Shown here in pieces: positions 1 to 7,574 of a stretch of 19,797 nt of DNA. Each line of letters starts with the position of its first letter. The stretch's first letter is position 1. Position numbers and translations under genes: made by a program. The DNA comes from Candidatus Mcinerneyibacterium aminivorans (GTDB lineage: Bacteria > Macinerneyibacteriota > Macinerneyibacteria > Macinerneyibacteriales > Macinerneyibacteriaceae), in the NCBI GenBank assembly GCA_008086245.1, contig VSIX01000043.1, positions 1-19,797 of the forward strand. The letters run 5' to 3'. The notes beneath the pieces were generated by a model. The model was not told the DNA's origin, ran no database searches, and was given only the letters and a program-made list of their open reading frames with translations.

Positions 1-769
1 AATCAACAGATTTAAAGCTCTTGATTCTTTTATAGAAAATTGATTCTTTTAAATTCCCGGGGTGTTCCTTTTTTATAATCCTGTGTAGATCATATAGGTT
101 GTTATAAAAAATAATTTTTAATTTGAAGTCATCCACAAATCTGGTTTGTAAATAGTTTAAATTCCAGCTGTAAATATTATATTTCAAATTTTCATTTTTT
201 TTGTAGGATAATAAATCAATTGATTGAAACTTGGCACTTAATTTTTTACTAACTCTTATTTTAATTTCTTTTCTAAAGATATTCTTTCTAAAGGAAAAAT
301 TTTCTTTAATGGAATAGATTTTTGATGGATACTTTTTTTTATATTTCAGATAGATTATTAGAGGATCTTCTGTTTTTTTTATTTCAAGATTTAAAAGATT
401 GTTTTTAAAATTATAGCTGAGAAACTTATTGTTTTTAGATTTCAATATATCCACGGAAGTATATTTGACATTGTTTCTTTTAAGAATTTTAAAATCAATA
501 ATCCGGGTTTGTTCCGGGATAAATGAAGATGGGCTAAAAATATATTTTTTTTCAGATGGCAGGATTTTTATAACGAGTGTTCTAACCAATTCGGAGGTGT
601 AATCATCACTTACCAGGAAATCTTTTTTATCTTCTATATAGAAATATTTGTTGTTTTCAAGGTTAGAGTTAAATTTTTTAAAAAACATATTGGGGTTGGG
701 CTGTGAGGATATCGCTCTGGATGTTAACATAAAGATTGTCAGTATTATAAATAAATATTTTTTACTCAT
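1..769 (-). CDS. Exported protein resembling the DUF3857 group (3' end outside window)
   Basis: This minus-strand frame is open from an ATG at 769-767 to the window edge, giving 256 codons with no stop. The product starts MSKKYLFIILTIFMLTSRA, a clear signal peptide, so it is exported to the periplasm or surface. The following roughly 200 residues look like an all-beta domain: a segment ELVRTLVIKILPSEKKYIF is followed by alternating lysine-rich strands. This recalls DUF3857, which often precedes a transglutaminase-like domain in secreted proteins. That assignment is by pattern only, and any transglutaminase part would lie outside the window. The start overlaps the end of the upstream gene by 8 bp (ATGAGTAA), so the two are very likely translationally coupled. 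Confidence 0.7.
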   Translation of the reverse strand, partial: MSKKYLFIILTIFMLTSRAISSQPNPNMFFKKFNSNLENNKYFYIEDKKDFLVSDDYTSELVRTLVIKILPSEKKYIFSPSSFIPEQTRIIDFKILKRNNVKYTSVDILKSKNNKFLSYNFKNNLLNLEIKKTEDPLIIYLKYKKKYPSKIYSIKENFSFRKNIFRKEIKIRVSKKLSAKFQSIDLLSYKKNENLKYNIYSWNLNYLQTRFVDDFKLKIIFYNNLYDLHRIIKKEHPGNLKESIFYKRIKSFKSVD

Positions 770-1481
770 AATAAAAAATCAAAAAATCCTTTTTAAAATT
801 GTTTAATTTTTGTATCAAAAAATTTCTTTGCCTGTTTAAGTTTTTAGATTGGGATAGCTTTATCTCTTCTTTTAAAATATAATAATTATGTTTCATTTTT
901 TCAAAACTAAAAGATAAAAACAGATTATTCCTTCTTATCTTTCTATTATCTGGAGAATATCTTAAGCTGAATTTTTTTGAAAAATTGCTTCCGATTACAG
1001 TTTTTTCCTTCAGGATGAAAAAAGTATTGACTTTTTTTAAAAAATTAAGGCTGAGAATTGGTAGATGAATAAGAATGTGATCTTCATTTATCCATTTAAT
1101 ATTGCTGAATTTCCCCGAAATATCTATTTTAAAAGAACTATCTTTACTGTTATCAATAGTTAAATTTTTGAATTTATAATTTGAAACCTTATTCTCTGTT
1201 TTTAAATAAGTACTGACAAGGTTTTTAATATATCCTTTTATTTCCTCTTTTGTTTTCTTTAAAAGCCTGTCTCTCATTTTTGAGCTGAAGGGGCCTGAAA
1301 TTTTTATAGAGATCATATAATTAGCAGAAGTTGCTTTGTTGAAGGTTATATTTGAAGTAATTTGAATAATATTTTTACTTGAAGAGGATTTCGAATTTTC
1401 TTTTTGGGAGGGGGTTCCGGATATCGTCAGGGGAAAACAGGCCATAATAAAAAATAAAATAAAAAATATAAATTTTTTCAC
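762..1481 (-). CDS. Exported protein of unknown function, first gene of a minus-strand pair
   Basis: This gene encodes 239 residues and starts at a GTG preceded by GAGAGGA at good spacing. The N-terminus MKKFIFFILFFIMACFPLTI is a signal sequence. IMAC could be read as a weak lipobox, but hydrophobic residues follow the cysteine, so ordinary cleavage near residue 22 seems as likely. The rest is lysine-, asparagine- and serine-rich and beta-prone, with a predicted amphipathic helix at the C-terminus (KEEIKLSQSKNLNRQRNFLI). I do not recognise a family. The coding region overlaps the next gene by 8 bp, which argues for a shared exported function. It is transcribed divergently from the riboswitch-btuB unit. 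Confidence 0.75.
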   Translation of the reverse strand: MKKFIFFILFFIMACFPLTISGTPSQKENSKSSSSKNIIQITSNITFNKATSANYMISIKISGPFSSKMRDRLLKKTKEEIKGYIKNLVSTYLKTENKVSNYKFKNLTIDNSKDSSFKIDISGKFSNIKWINEDHILIHLPILSLNFLKKVNTFFILKEKTVIGSNFSKKFSLRYSPDNRKIRRNNLFLSFSFEKMKHNYYILKEEIKLSQSKNLNRQRNFLIQKLNNFKKDFLIFYYE

Positions 1482-1554
1482 AAAAAATCCTCTCTAATTA
1501 TATATTGATTTTCGAGTATTATAAGTTAAAATCAAGGAGGTGTAAATAAGTTTA

Positions 1555-1720
1555 AATCAATCATGTTACAGAGGGGAATCAGGTTAAAATCCTGAACTGC
1601 CCGGCAACTGTATGTGGTACGAAAATCAAATTGCCACTGTATTTCGTTAAAAAATACGGGAAGGCTGATTAGTAGGAAAACCCATAAGTCAGGACACCCA
1701 ATGTAACAACAAAAAAACTC
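1555..1720 (+). promoter_or_regulatory. Cobalamin (B12) riboswitch
   Basis: The leader of the TonB-dependent receptor gene contains the conserved cobalamin-riboswitch elements in order: GGGAATCAGGTTAAAATCCTGAACTGCCCGGCAACTGTA (read in pieces, about 1574-1612), GCCACTG (1633-1639), GGGAAGGCTGA (1658-1668) and the B12-box-like AAGTCAGGA (1686-1694). The closing P1 stem is TGTTACA (1564-1570) with TGTAACA (1702-1708), 7 bp. The element ends about 14 nt before the receptor Shine-Dalgarno AGGGGG and no intrinsic terminator is visible, so control is probably at translation initiation, as is usual in Gram-negative bacteria. Adenosylcobalamin or a related corrinoid would repress the transporter. Confidence 0.93.
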
Positions 1721-1733
1721 CAGGGGGTTATTT

Positions 1734-3677
1734 ATGAAAAAGGTCTTTATTTTTGTATTTCTTGTAATATTTATTTTTAAAATGTATTCTGAAGAATATC
1801 TTATTACTGCAAACAGGATAAAACAATCAGAAGAAAATCTATCAGAAAATGTAAAATTTGTAGATAGGGAAGAGCTGGATAAAATGGGATTCTCTGAGCT
1901 CAATGATGTAATGAAAAATTTGTCATACATCTATGTTCCGGAATACAGTCCCCTATCTGCTTCCAGTATTAAATTTCAGGGATCTGGCGGAGAAAATGTG
2001 CTATTTATGATTGATGGAGTTATGCTGAATGATCCTTCGGGGATTAATCGTTCTTATGGCATATCAAACCTGGCTCTTAACAGTGTAGAAAGTATAGAAA
2101 TTGTTTCTGGTAGTGAGAGCGCCCTCTATGGTTCTAATTCAAACACGGGGGTGGTTAATATTAAGACAGCAGATTCAAAAATTGATCATCTTAATTTAAA
2201 ATTGGAGGGAGGATCCTTTAATACCTACAGCACAGGAATAAGTATTAATAAGATTATCAACAATTATATGTTTTATCTTTCGGGAAACTACATGAATTCA
2301 AAAGGATATAACATCTCTCCGAAGGGAAGTGAAAAGGATGGAACCTCAGGAACCAACCTGTTTGCAAAGGTAAAATATAATTCCAAATACTTTGATATGA
2401 AATTTGGGAGTAATTATATATATGAGGTCATAGATTATGATAGCTTTACAACCATGTCGGAGGATTCAGACAATATCCAAAAAACTGAAAAGTATCTGGT
2501 TTATCTAAAGAACAGCTTCAAATTGACGGATATTATCGATTCTGACTTAAATATAAACTTTTCTGAAAACACAAGGAAAAATGAAGAGGGGTCGCAAGAA
2601 AGTGTATATAAAGGAAAATATTATACAATTAATTTAAAAAATAAAATAGAAATTAATGAAAAAAATAGCTTCCTGCTTGGTTTTGATTATTATAATGAAT
2701 TTGCAAAACAGGACACCTATTTTAATATGGACATGAAGGAAAGGGAGTTTGATTCCAAGGAGTTATTTGCAGGAATATTTTCCAAAATCAGTAAAACTAC
2801 AGATCTAAATCTTGTTGGAAGATACTCCATCCCCTCAAAAGAAGCCTGGGAAAGCGATTTTATTTATAAAGCGGGGATAAATGAAAGGATAGCTGTAGGA
2901 AGTAATCTTTTCAGAATTTCCTGTAATTATGGGATAGGAATTAACTACCCAACGCTTTATCAGATGTATGGAAAAGGGTATGATTACAATACCTCTTCCT
3001 ACTATCAGGCGGGAAATCTTAATTTAGAAGCTGAAAAAAGCAATAATTTCACCGTTAGTTTTAAAAACATTTTTCTGAATGGAAAATTCGGATTAAATTA
3101 TACCTTTTCTCTAAGCGAATTTGATGACTATATTCAGGCAGTATATGATAGCAGTTATCATACAACCTATGAAAATCTGGAAAAGGTGAAGAATAAATCA
3201 TATTCACTTGATGGGTTTCTAAATTTATTTAAAACTAAAAATTTTAATTTAAAACTTTTAGGTTCCTATACTCACAGCACCGTAAATGATATAACCGGTG
3301 ATGAAAAGAAGAGAGTCCCTATGGTTCCTTCATATAAATACAGGTTTCAGATAGATACCCGATATAAAGATCTCGGACTGGTTTTGATTAAAACCACCGT
3401 TGGTGATAAACAATCAGCTTATCCGGAAATGAAAGTGGATCCCTACAGTCTTTTAAATGCCAATTTAAAATATAGTATAGGTAAAAATCTTGATCTGGGG
3501 TTGAAACTAAATAATATTCTGGATATTGAATATGAACAAACTGTAGAGGAAGGTACAGATTATTATGGAAATTCTGTTATGAATATCATTGATACTGATG
3601 GTTATGTACATTATCCCGGGTATAGAACTCCGGGCTTTAACTTCAGGTTGTCTCTTAATTATAAGATCCCCTTTTAA
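1734..3677 (+). CDS. btuB: TonB-dependent outer-membrane receptor, B12 transporter BtuB type
   Basis: The 647-residue product has an N-terminal signal peptide (residues 1-19) followed directly by EEYLITANR, which matches the TonB box of BtuB-type receptors. The plug domain spans about residues 35-150 and shows IDGVMLND (93-100) and the typical plug end EIVSGSESALYGSNSNTGVV (122-141). The remainder alternates aromatic and polar residues as expected for a 22-strand barrel, and the protein ends in phenylalanine (FRLSLNYKIPF), the usual outer-membrane insertion signal. The cobalamin riboswitch immediately upstream identifies the likely substrate as vitamin B12 or another corrinoid taken up with TonB energy. 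E. coli BtuB is slightly shorter. No btuFCD or cobalamin-synthesis genes lie nearby, so the inner-membrane partner must be encoded elsewhere. The start follows AGGGGG at 1722-1727. Confidence 0.93.
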   Translation: MKKVFIFVFLVIFIFKMYSEEYLITANRIKQSEENLSENVKFVDREELDKMGFSELNDVMKNLSYIYVPEYSPLSASSIKFQGSGGENVLFMIDGVMLNDPSGINRSYGISNLALNSVESIEIVSGSESALYGSNSNTGVVNIKTADSKIDHLNLKLEGGSFNTYSTGISINKIINNYMFYLSGNYMNSKGYNISPKGSEKDGTSGTNLFAKVKYNSKYFDMKFGSNYIYEVIDYDSFTTMSEDSDNIQKTEKYLVYLKNSFKLTDIIDSDLNINFSENTRKNEEGSQESVYKGKYYTINLKNKIEINEKNSFLLGFDYYNEFAKQDTYFNMDMKEREFDSKELFAGIFSKISKTTDLNLVGRYSIPSKEAWESDFIYKAGINERIAVGSNLFRISCNYGIGINYPTLYQMYGKGYDYNTSSYYQAGNLNLEAEKSNNFTVSFKNIFLNGKFGLNYTFSLSEFDDYIQAVYDSSYHTTYENLEKVKNKSYSLDGFLNLFKTKNFNLKLLGSYTHSTVNDITGDEKKRVPMVPSYKYRFQIDTRYKDLGLVLIKTTVGDKQSAYPEMKVDPYSLLNANLKYSIGKNLDLGLKLNNILDIEYEQTVEEGTDYYGNSVMNIIDTDGYVHYPGYRTPGFNFRLSLNYKIPF

Positions 3678-3685
3678 CAAAAATC

Positions 3686-3707
3686 ATCCCGGGATTTCTC
3701 CCGGGAT
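3686..3707 (+). terminator. Hairpin after btuB, probable terminator
   Basis: A perfect 9-bp stem (ATCCCGGGA / TCCCGGGAT) with a TTTC loop begins 8 nt after the btuB stop codon. The tail TTGCTTTGC is only moderately U-rich, so termination efficiency is uncertain. Its G+C content is far above the surrounding gap. Confidence 0.6.
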
Positions 3708-3847
3708 TGCTTTGCTTCTGCATAATTCAAGTTTCTAAGAAATAGGCTGTAGAATATTTAATTTTGATTAAATTCGTATTTTAAACGTCATTATTATATA
3801 AAATTATGAAACATTTAAGCTATAGAATCTGTCTATTAAATAAATAG

Positions 3848-3856
3848 TGATATAAT
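3848..3856 (+). promoter_or_regulatory. Extended -10 promoter for the first propeller lipoprotein
   Basis: TGATATAAT is a perfect extended -10 (TGnTATAAT). No good -35 hexamer lies 16-18 nt upstream, which is acceptable for this promoter class. Transcription would start near 3863, giving a leader of about 57 nt before the ATG at 3920. Confidence 0.55.
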
Positions 3857-3919
3857 GGGAATAGAAAACATGATTTGTATTGAAGTTATGTTCTAATGCT
3901 CAATGAGAAAGGGGCTTTT

Positions 3920-4981
3920 ATGAAAAATCAAGTTAGAATATTATTTGCAATCTTTTTGGCGTTAACTATTTTTGTAGGATGCGGAGAAAAAATTGAAAAA
4001 GAAGAGCTTGAAATAGCCGGGGTATGGGAAGCAGAAAACATGACACAGAGCAACTCCTTTTTATGTACACAGGTTTATGACAATCACATTTATTATGTCC
4101 AGGACTTTGGAGATAACTTTTCAATTTCAAAGAGGACCCTGCAGGGGGAGGAAGTTTCAAGTTTCGATATAAAAAAGGGAAGAGGTCCCGGAGAAGCAAG
4201 ACATTCCCTTGGAATGAAGATTTATGAGGATAATATTTATTTTACAGATTTTGTTTTAAACAGAATAACCAGGTTTGATTTTGATGGTAATTATGTAGAT
4301 AGTTTTAGTTTTGGTTCAGATACAGGAGTTATTCTGTCCTTTGATTTTTTTAAGGATTCGATGTTTTTCCATAGCATGAATCTAACATATCTTGGGAAAA
4401 TGGAAATTGAAAGCGGTAAAGTTGTTAAGAGAAAAGAACACACACAAAAAAAAGTACTGGAGCCTAAAGATAAAGTTAGAGGCGGGGTCATGACCATTGA
4501 TAAGAAGGATGAAATGCTTTATGTAGGAAATATATCCAAACCGTATAAAATAGAAAAATATAATCTGGATTTTAAGAAAATCGATGAGTTTACATACAGT
4601 GTAGGAAAAGGGGTGGAGCCTACAAAAGTTGCTCCAGGGCCAAATATCCATGGAGATTTTTTGATTTCGTCCTTAACAATTGATGAAAAATATGTATACG
4701 CACCGGAAATTAGTGGGAGAGCTTTAATAAAACAGGATGGATCTGAGTTTGAAAAGTTTGATGCAAAAATTTTGGCATTTAATAAAAATAGCGGGGATTT
4801 AGCAAAAACATATACAAGCAAGAAATTAACAGATATAGAGGGGTTTTTTAATATTATAGGGCAAACAGATGAGTATTTTGTTGCCTTTTTCATGGCACAG
4901 GGCCCTGCAGTAAAAAAATTAATTAATGAAGAAAAAGATAGATTCGTAAGATTTTTTGTTCTGTTGAAAAGACCCCGATAA
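3920..4981 (+). CDS. Lipoprotein with six-bladed beta-propeller, paralog 1
   Basis: The 353-residue protein has a lipoprotein signal with lipobox FVGC (Cys21), so the mature protein is lipid-anchored in the envelope. The body has repeated short blades of the type (I)YYV...ITRFDFDGN and the signature KKGRGPGE (residues 85-92), followed by LGMKIYEDNIYFTDF. This is the pattern of the six-bladed beta-propeller lipoproteins (PF17170-like) of Bacteroidota and other diderms. The late blade has FNKNSGDL, and the protein ends FVLLKRP. The function of the family is not established. The ATG at 3920 was preferred over a frame extension to 3896 because AAAGGGG sits 5-6 nt before it and the signal peptide starts there. 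It is homologous along its whole length to the product at 16409-17530. It appears monocistronic, with its own promoter and terminator. Confidence 0.85.
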   Translation: MKNQVRILFAIFLALTIFVGCGEKIEKEELEIAGVWEAENMTQSNSFLCTQVYDNHIYYVQDFGDNFSISKRTLQGEEVSSFDIKKGRGPGEARHSLGMKIYEDNIYFTDFVLNRITRFDFDGNYVDSFSFGSDTGVILSFDFFKDSMFFHSMNLTYLGKMEIESGKVVKRKEHTQKKVLEPKDKVRGGVMTIDKKDEMLYVGNISKPYKIEKYNLDFKKIDEFTYSVGKGVEPTKVAPGPNIHGDFLISSLTIDEKYVYAPEISGRALIKQDGSEFEKFDAKILAFNKNSGDLAKTYTSKKLTDIEGFFNIIGQTDEYFVAFFMAQGPAVKKLINEEKDRFVRFFVLLKRPR

Positions 4982-5005
4982 ATTAGAAAAAAGACCTCCC
5001 TTGAT

Positions 5006-5042
5006 AAAATCCTGCAAAGAGTTTCTCTTTGCAGGATTTTTT
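5006..5042 (+). terminator. Strong intrinsic terminator, probably bidirectional
   Basis: A 16-bp perfect stem (5006-5021 with 5025-5040; core ATCCTGCAAAGAG) closes a TTT loop and runs into TTTTTT. It starts 24 nt after the lipoprotein stop. The left arm begins with AAAA, so the reverse direction also has a U-run, which suits the convergent gene ending at 5265. Confidence 0.92.
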
Positions 5043-5264
5043 GTTAACTAAGTTATAAATATCAAGTATCAGCATATTTCAGGTTTAGGGAAATAAAAAG
5101 TGTTCTGCAATATGATGTAATTCACAAAAATAACTAATATTAATTTTATATAATTTGCTTGATTATAAAAAATCCATTGTTTGTTGTTTTGTTTGTTTTT
5201 AGGGATCTGCATTTTTTCACTATATTTATAAATGATAATTTAATTAAATGAATTATTAATACGG

Positions 5265-6059
5265 TTAGGATTTTTCTTTTAACCTGGCTTTTAAAATCCA
5301 GTATGAAAAAGTCATTAAATATTTTTCTTCCAGAACCTGGTTGTAGATTTTTTCAACTTCTTTTTTTAAGGAGCTTTTAAGGTTTTCTGAAAATTGAAGT
5401 GTATCAACCTCTATATCCATTATCTTTTTCCATTCATTTATTATCGTTTTATAATTGGTATCATTTCTGATCGGATCTATTTTTAAACTATCTTCTTTTT
5501 TGAAACTTAGTATTTTTAGAGCATCCATAACTTCTTTTAATTTTGGTTCATTCGACCAGGTTTTGCCGTTTAAATTGTAAATAGCTTTTGACAGGGACCA
5601 CCTTTTCCACTGGTTTTTATTTTGAGAATTAAATTTGGTGTAAGAGTCTTCAGAAACTATAATTAACATACCACCTGGCCGCAACACTCTTTTAAATTCT
5701 TTAAGGGCTTTCATAAGTTTTAGAGGTTTTTTATTTAGGAAAACTATTGTATTATCGCAGTTAATAATGTCAATAGAATTGTTTTTAATAAAATCTAGGT
5801 TGAAAATATCGCCCTTTTTTAGTCTTACATACTTTTTGTAATCTCCAAGAGTTTGAATTATTGAATTTTTCCATTCCTTTTCGTTTTCGCCGGGGATATC
5901 GTATTTATCAACAGAAATTATTTTAGAGTTAGCATCTGATTTGTCAATTTCTTTGGCCCATCTGAGAGTAGCCCCTCCGGCACCTGTGGCTGCATCAAGA
6001 ATAGTTTTGTGAGAAAGATTGAGATTTTGAAATATAAAAGAATATTTTTTATTTTTCAT
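5265..6059 (-). CDS. Class I SAM-dependent methyltransferase
   Basis: The 264-residue cytoplasmic protein has the canonical Rossmann methyltransferase motifs. Motif I is ILDAATGAGGAT (residues 20-31), the acidic ribose-binding position is in IISVDKYD (D51), KKGDIFNLDF (81-90) corresponds to the adenine-binding loop, IDIINCDNTIVFL (96-108) is motif IV, and LRPGGMLIIVSED (126-138) is the post-IV segment. The substrate cannot be read from the sequence. The C-terminal third is helical and lysine-rich and ends FSYWILKARLKEKS. The gene begins 26 nt downstream of the WYL-regulator stop with only a weak Shine-Dalgarno (GATAAG), so it probably depends on transcription, and perhaps translation, from the upstream gene. 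A small-molecule methyltransferase (UbiE/COQ5-like group) is the best general description. Confidence 0.82.
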   Translation of the reverse strand: MKNKKYSFIFQNLNLSHKTILDAATGAGGATLRWAKEIDKSDANSKIISVDKYDIPGENEKEWKNSIIQTLGDYKKYVRLKKGDIFNLDFIKNNSIDIINCDNTIVFLNKKPLKLMKALKEFKRVLRPGGMLIIVSEDSYTKFNSQNKNQWKRWSLSKAIYNLNGKTWSNEPKLKEVMDALKILSFKKEDSLKIDPIRNDTNYKTIINEWKKIMDIEVDTLQFSENLKSSLKKEVEKIYNQVLEEKYLMTFSYWILKARLKEKS

Positions 6060-6085
6060 AAGCTTATCTGTAATAAAATGTATTC

Positions 6086-6937
6086 TTAAGAATTGTTATA
6101 AATTTCAGATAGATGCTGATATTTTTCTGCAAAATGATTTCTTATATAATCGGGTTCTAAAATCTCCACCTCATCAAAAAAGGAGGCAAAATAGGCTTTT
6201 GCTTTTTCCAGGCTGCACTGAAGGATGTAAATATTTCCCTTTCTTTTTATTACTTCCGGACGGTTGTAGAAGATTACATTCTCGAAAAGATCTTTTCCTC
6301 TGCCTGTAAATTTTACTTTCAATTTTTTCCCGCGGGACAGAAAAGGATCAAAATTTTCTGATAAATTTTCGATCTTCTTTTCGTTATAATGCTGCCAGTC
6401 TTCTTTTTTTACATATTTAACTTTAATATTAGAAATTCGGTAGGTGCGGTACTCCTGATGTTTGTAGCAGTAGCATAGAAGGTAGTTGAAAAGTTCCTCT
6501 TTCGTGGTTTTAACAGAGTAGGGCTCCAGAGTCCTTTCTTCGTCTTTATAATTAATAGCAACATTTTTTTGATCTTTAATTGCCTTGAAAATTTTATCTA
6601 TGTTGTTTTTATAAACTATTCGTTCTCTGTGATAGGGTTTGTTGTCAAGGTAGGTTACAAGCAGATTCCTGAAATATTTTGATTTGTTTTCTTCTATCTT
6701 TTTATTCTCAAGAAGGTTATTTAAAACAGAATAATTTTTTTCTTTAAGTTTAAAGTTGATAGTTTTTTCAAGATTGCTTCCAAAACTCCACTTTTTATAA
6801 TCATTATAAAAAGTTTCAAAGATTATATTGCAGAGTGTTCCCTGGGATATTTTGTATTTATCAATATCAGCTTTTAAAAGCTCGTGAATAAATCCGGGAA
6901 CATGAAATGTAATCTTATTGCTTTTCATATAATCCAT
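6086..6937 (-). CDS. Transcriptional regulator with RHH-like N-terminus and WYL domain
   Basis: The 283-residue protein has two N-terminal segments that look like ribbon-helix-helix folds: ITFHVPGFIHELLKADI...SQGTLCNIIFETF (about 9-43) and INFKLKEKNYSVLNN...NKSKYFRNLLVTYL (about 60-97). Residues 114-176 match a WYL domain: IFKAIKDQKNVAINYKDEER, then LEPYSVKTTKEELFNYLLCY and a YRTYRISNIKV end. The usual W-Y-L triplet reads NYL here. Residues about 204-268 resemble the WCX extension. WYL proteins bind ligands or nucleic acid and regulate transcription; most have an HTH of the DeoR type, but RHH-WYL forms are known, for example the Cas13d accessory protein WYL1. No CRISPR or Cas gene is in the window. 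It leads an operon with the methyltransferase. Confidence 0.82.
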   Translation of the reverse strand: MDYMKSNKITFHVPGFIHELLKADIDKYKISQGTLCNIIFETFYNDYKKWSFGSNLEKTINFKLKEKNYSVLNNLLENKKIEENKSKYFRNLLVTYLDNKPYHRERIVYKNNIDKIFKAIKDQKNVAINYKDEERTLEPYSVKTTKEELFNYLLCYCYKHQEYRTYRISNIKVKYVKKEDWQHYNEKKIENLSENFDPFLSRGKKLKVKFTGRGKDLFENVIFYNRPEVIKRKGNIYILQCSLEKAKAYFASFFDEVEILEPDYIRNHFAEKYQHLSEIYNNS

Positions 6938-7064
6938 TATAACTTAATTCTTTCTATTAATCAAATATAAATTGTGTATGAAAAGTTAAAAAATCTTTGA
7001 GAATTTTGAATTTCCTGTATTTATTTTATGTAAATGCTAAAATAAAGTATAGGAAAGGATTTTT

Positions 7065-7232
7065 ATGAAAATTGATTGGGAAATGATAATAGGTTTGTTT
7101 TTGTTTATAGCGGGTATTATTTCAGCTTTATATTTCAATTATTACAGATTCAACATTTTTATAGTTATTGTCTCTTTGGTAGTTATCATCACGGGTATTT
7201 ATTTTATGATCAAAAGCAGGCTTCGGGTATAA
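7065..7232 (+). CDS. Small two-helix membrane protein (55 aa)
   Basis: A 55-codon frame starts at ATG 7065 and is preceded by AGGAAAGGA at 7051-7059. The product, MKIDWEMIIGLFLFIAGI..., has two hydrophobic helices (about residues 7-25 and 30-48) separated by a short polar turn NYYRFN, and it ends MIKSRLRV with a positive tail. That charge pattern suggests both ends are cytoplasmic. No family is recognised. The good ribosome-binding site and clean membrane topology are the evidence that it is real. It is divergent from the WYL gene. Confidence 0.65.
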   Translation: MKIDWEMIIGLFLFIAGIISALYFNYYRFNIFIVIVSLVVIITGIYFMIKSRLRV

Positions 7233-7251
7233 TTTATTGTTAAAAAATTTG

Positions 7252-7313
7252 TACTACGGTTCATGGAAGAAATACTACGGTACATGGTTAAAATACTACA
7301 GGTTGGATTTTGG
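7252..7313 (+). repeat. Three tandem 21-nt TACTACGGT repeats
   Basis: Copies start at 7252, 7273 and 7294 with exact 21-nt spacing. The shared core is TACTACGGTnCATGGnnnAAA in copies 1 and 2; copy 3 is degenerate (TACTACAGGT). Read in frame, the repeats would encode YYGSWKK, YYGTWLK and YYRLDFGC before a stop, but no convincing start codon or Shine-Dalgarno precedes them. Twenty-one bp is also two helical turns, as in iterated protein-binding sites. Confidence 0.7.
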
Positions 7314-7412
7314 CTGTTGAAAGTAAATATCTGTATGGTAATAATTAAAAGCATCAGGGGGTAGAAATCGGTTTCCCTTCATTAGGGGATAAGATGGGTT
7401 TTCAATTTTGAT

Positions 7413-7455
7413 ATTTTAGGGCTATCTCATTAAATTGATAGTCCTAAAATTTTCT
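7413..7455 (+). terminator. Orphan hairpin, terminator-like
   Basis: A 14-bp stem (ATTTTAGGGCTATC 7413-7426 with GATAGTCCTAAAAT 7437-7450, one G-U pair) closes a 10-nt loop and is followed by TTTCTG. It lies 180 nt beyond the 55-aa gene, so it could end a longer transcript of that gene or a short noncoding RNA beginning in the repeat region. Confidence 0.45.
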
Positions 7456-7509
7456 GTTTGCAAATTTGGTATAACAATTTGAAGATTATTTAAAAAGAAG
7501 ACAAAGAGC

Positions 7510-7537
7510 TTGAATTTTTTATAATTTTACATAAAAT
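7510..7537 (+). promoter_or_regulatory. Candidate promoter of the Sel1-C39 gene
   Basis: TTGAAT (7510-7515) and TAAAAT (7532-7537) are separated by 16 nt. A perfect TATAAT also occurs at 7520-7525, with AAGACA 16 nt before it, so either hexamer pair could be used. The AT-rich background makes chance matches common. Confidence 0.4.
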
Positions 7538-7574
7538 AGTTCTGGTAATTATTAATTAAAAAAAAGGAGAGCTT

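Larger units (their letters stand above)
7233..7574. other. 342-bp intergenic region with repeats, hairpin and operator-like palindrome
   Basis: The gap holds, in order: three tandem 21-nt repeats starting TACTAC (7252-7313), an SD-like AGGGGG with no start codon after it (about 7360), an orphan 14-bp hairpin (7413-7450), an inverted repeat CAAATT-9-AATTTG (7461-7481), and AT-rich promoter sequence before the Sel1-C39 gene. No open frame longer than about 25 codons with a credible ribosome-binding site was seen. Confidence 0.6.

Noticed and set aside
1532-1930. Minus-strand open frame of 132 codons
   Set aside because: It lies antisense to the cobalamin riboswitch and the start of the receptor gene, and has no signal peptide, family motif or ribosome-binding site.
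4291-4893. Several minus-strand open frames inside the first lipoprotein gene
   Set aside because: They are low-complexity, phenylalanine- and serine-rich shadows of a well-supported plus-strand gene.
5265-6937. Possibility that the RHH-WYL gene marks a CRISPR-Cas13 locus
   Set aside because: There is no Cas gene and no repeat-spacer array anywhere in the window.
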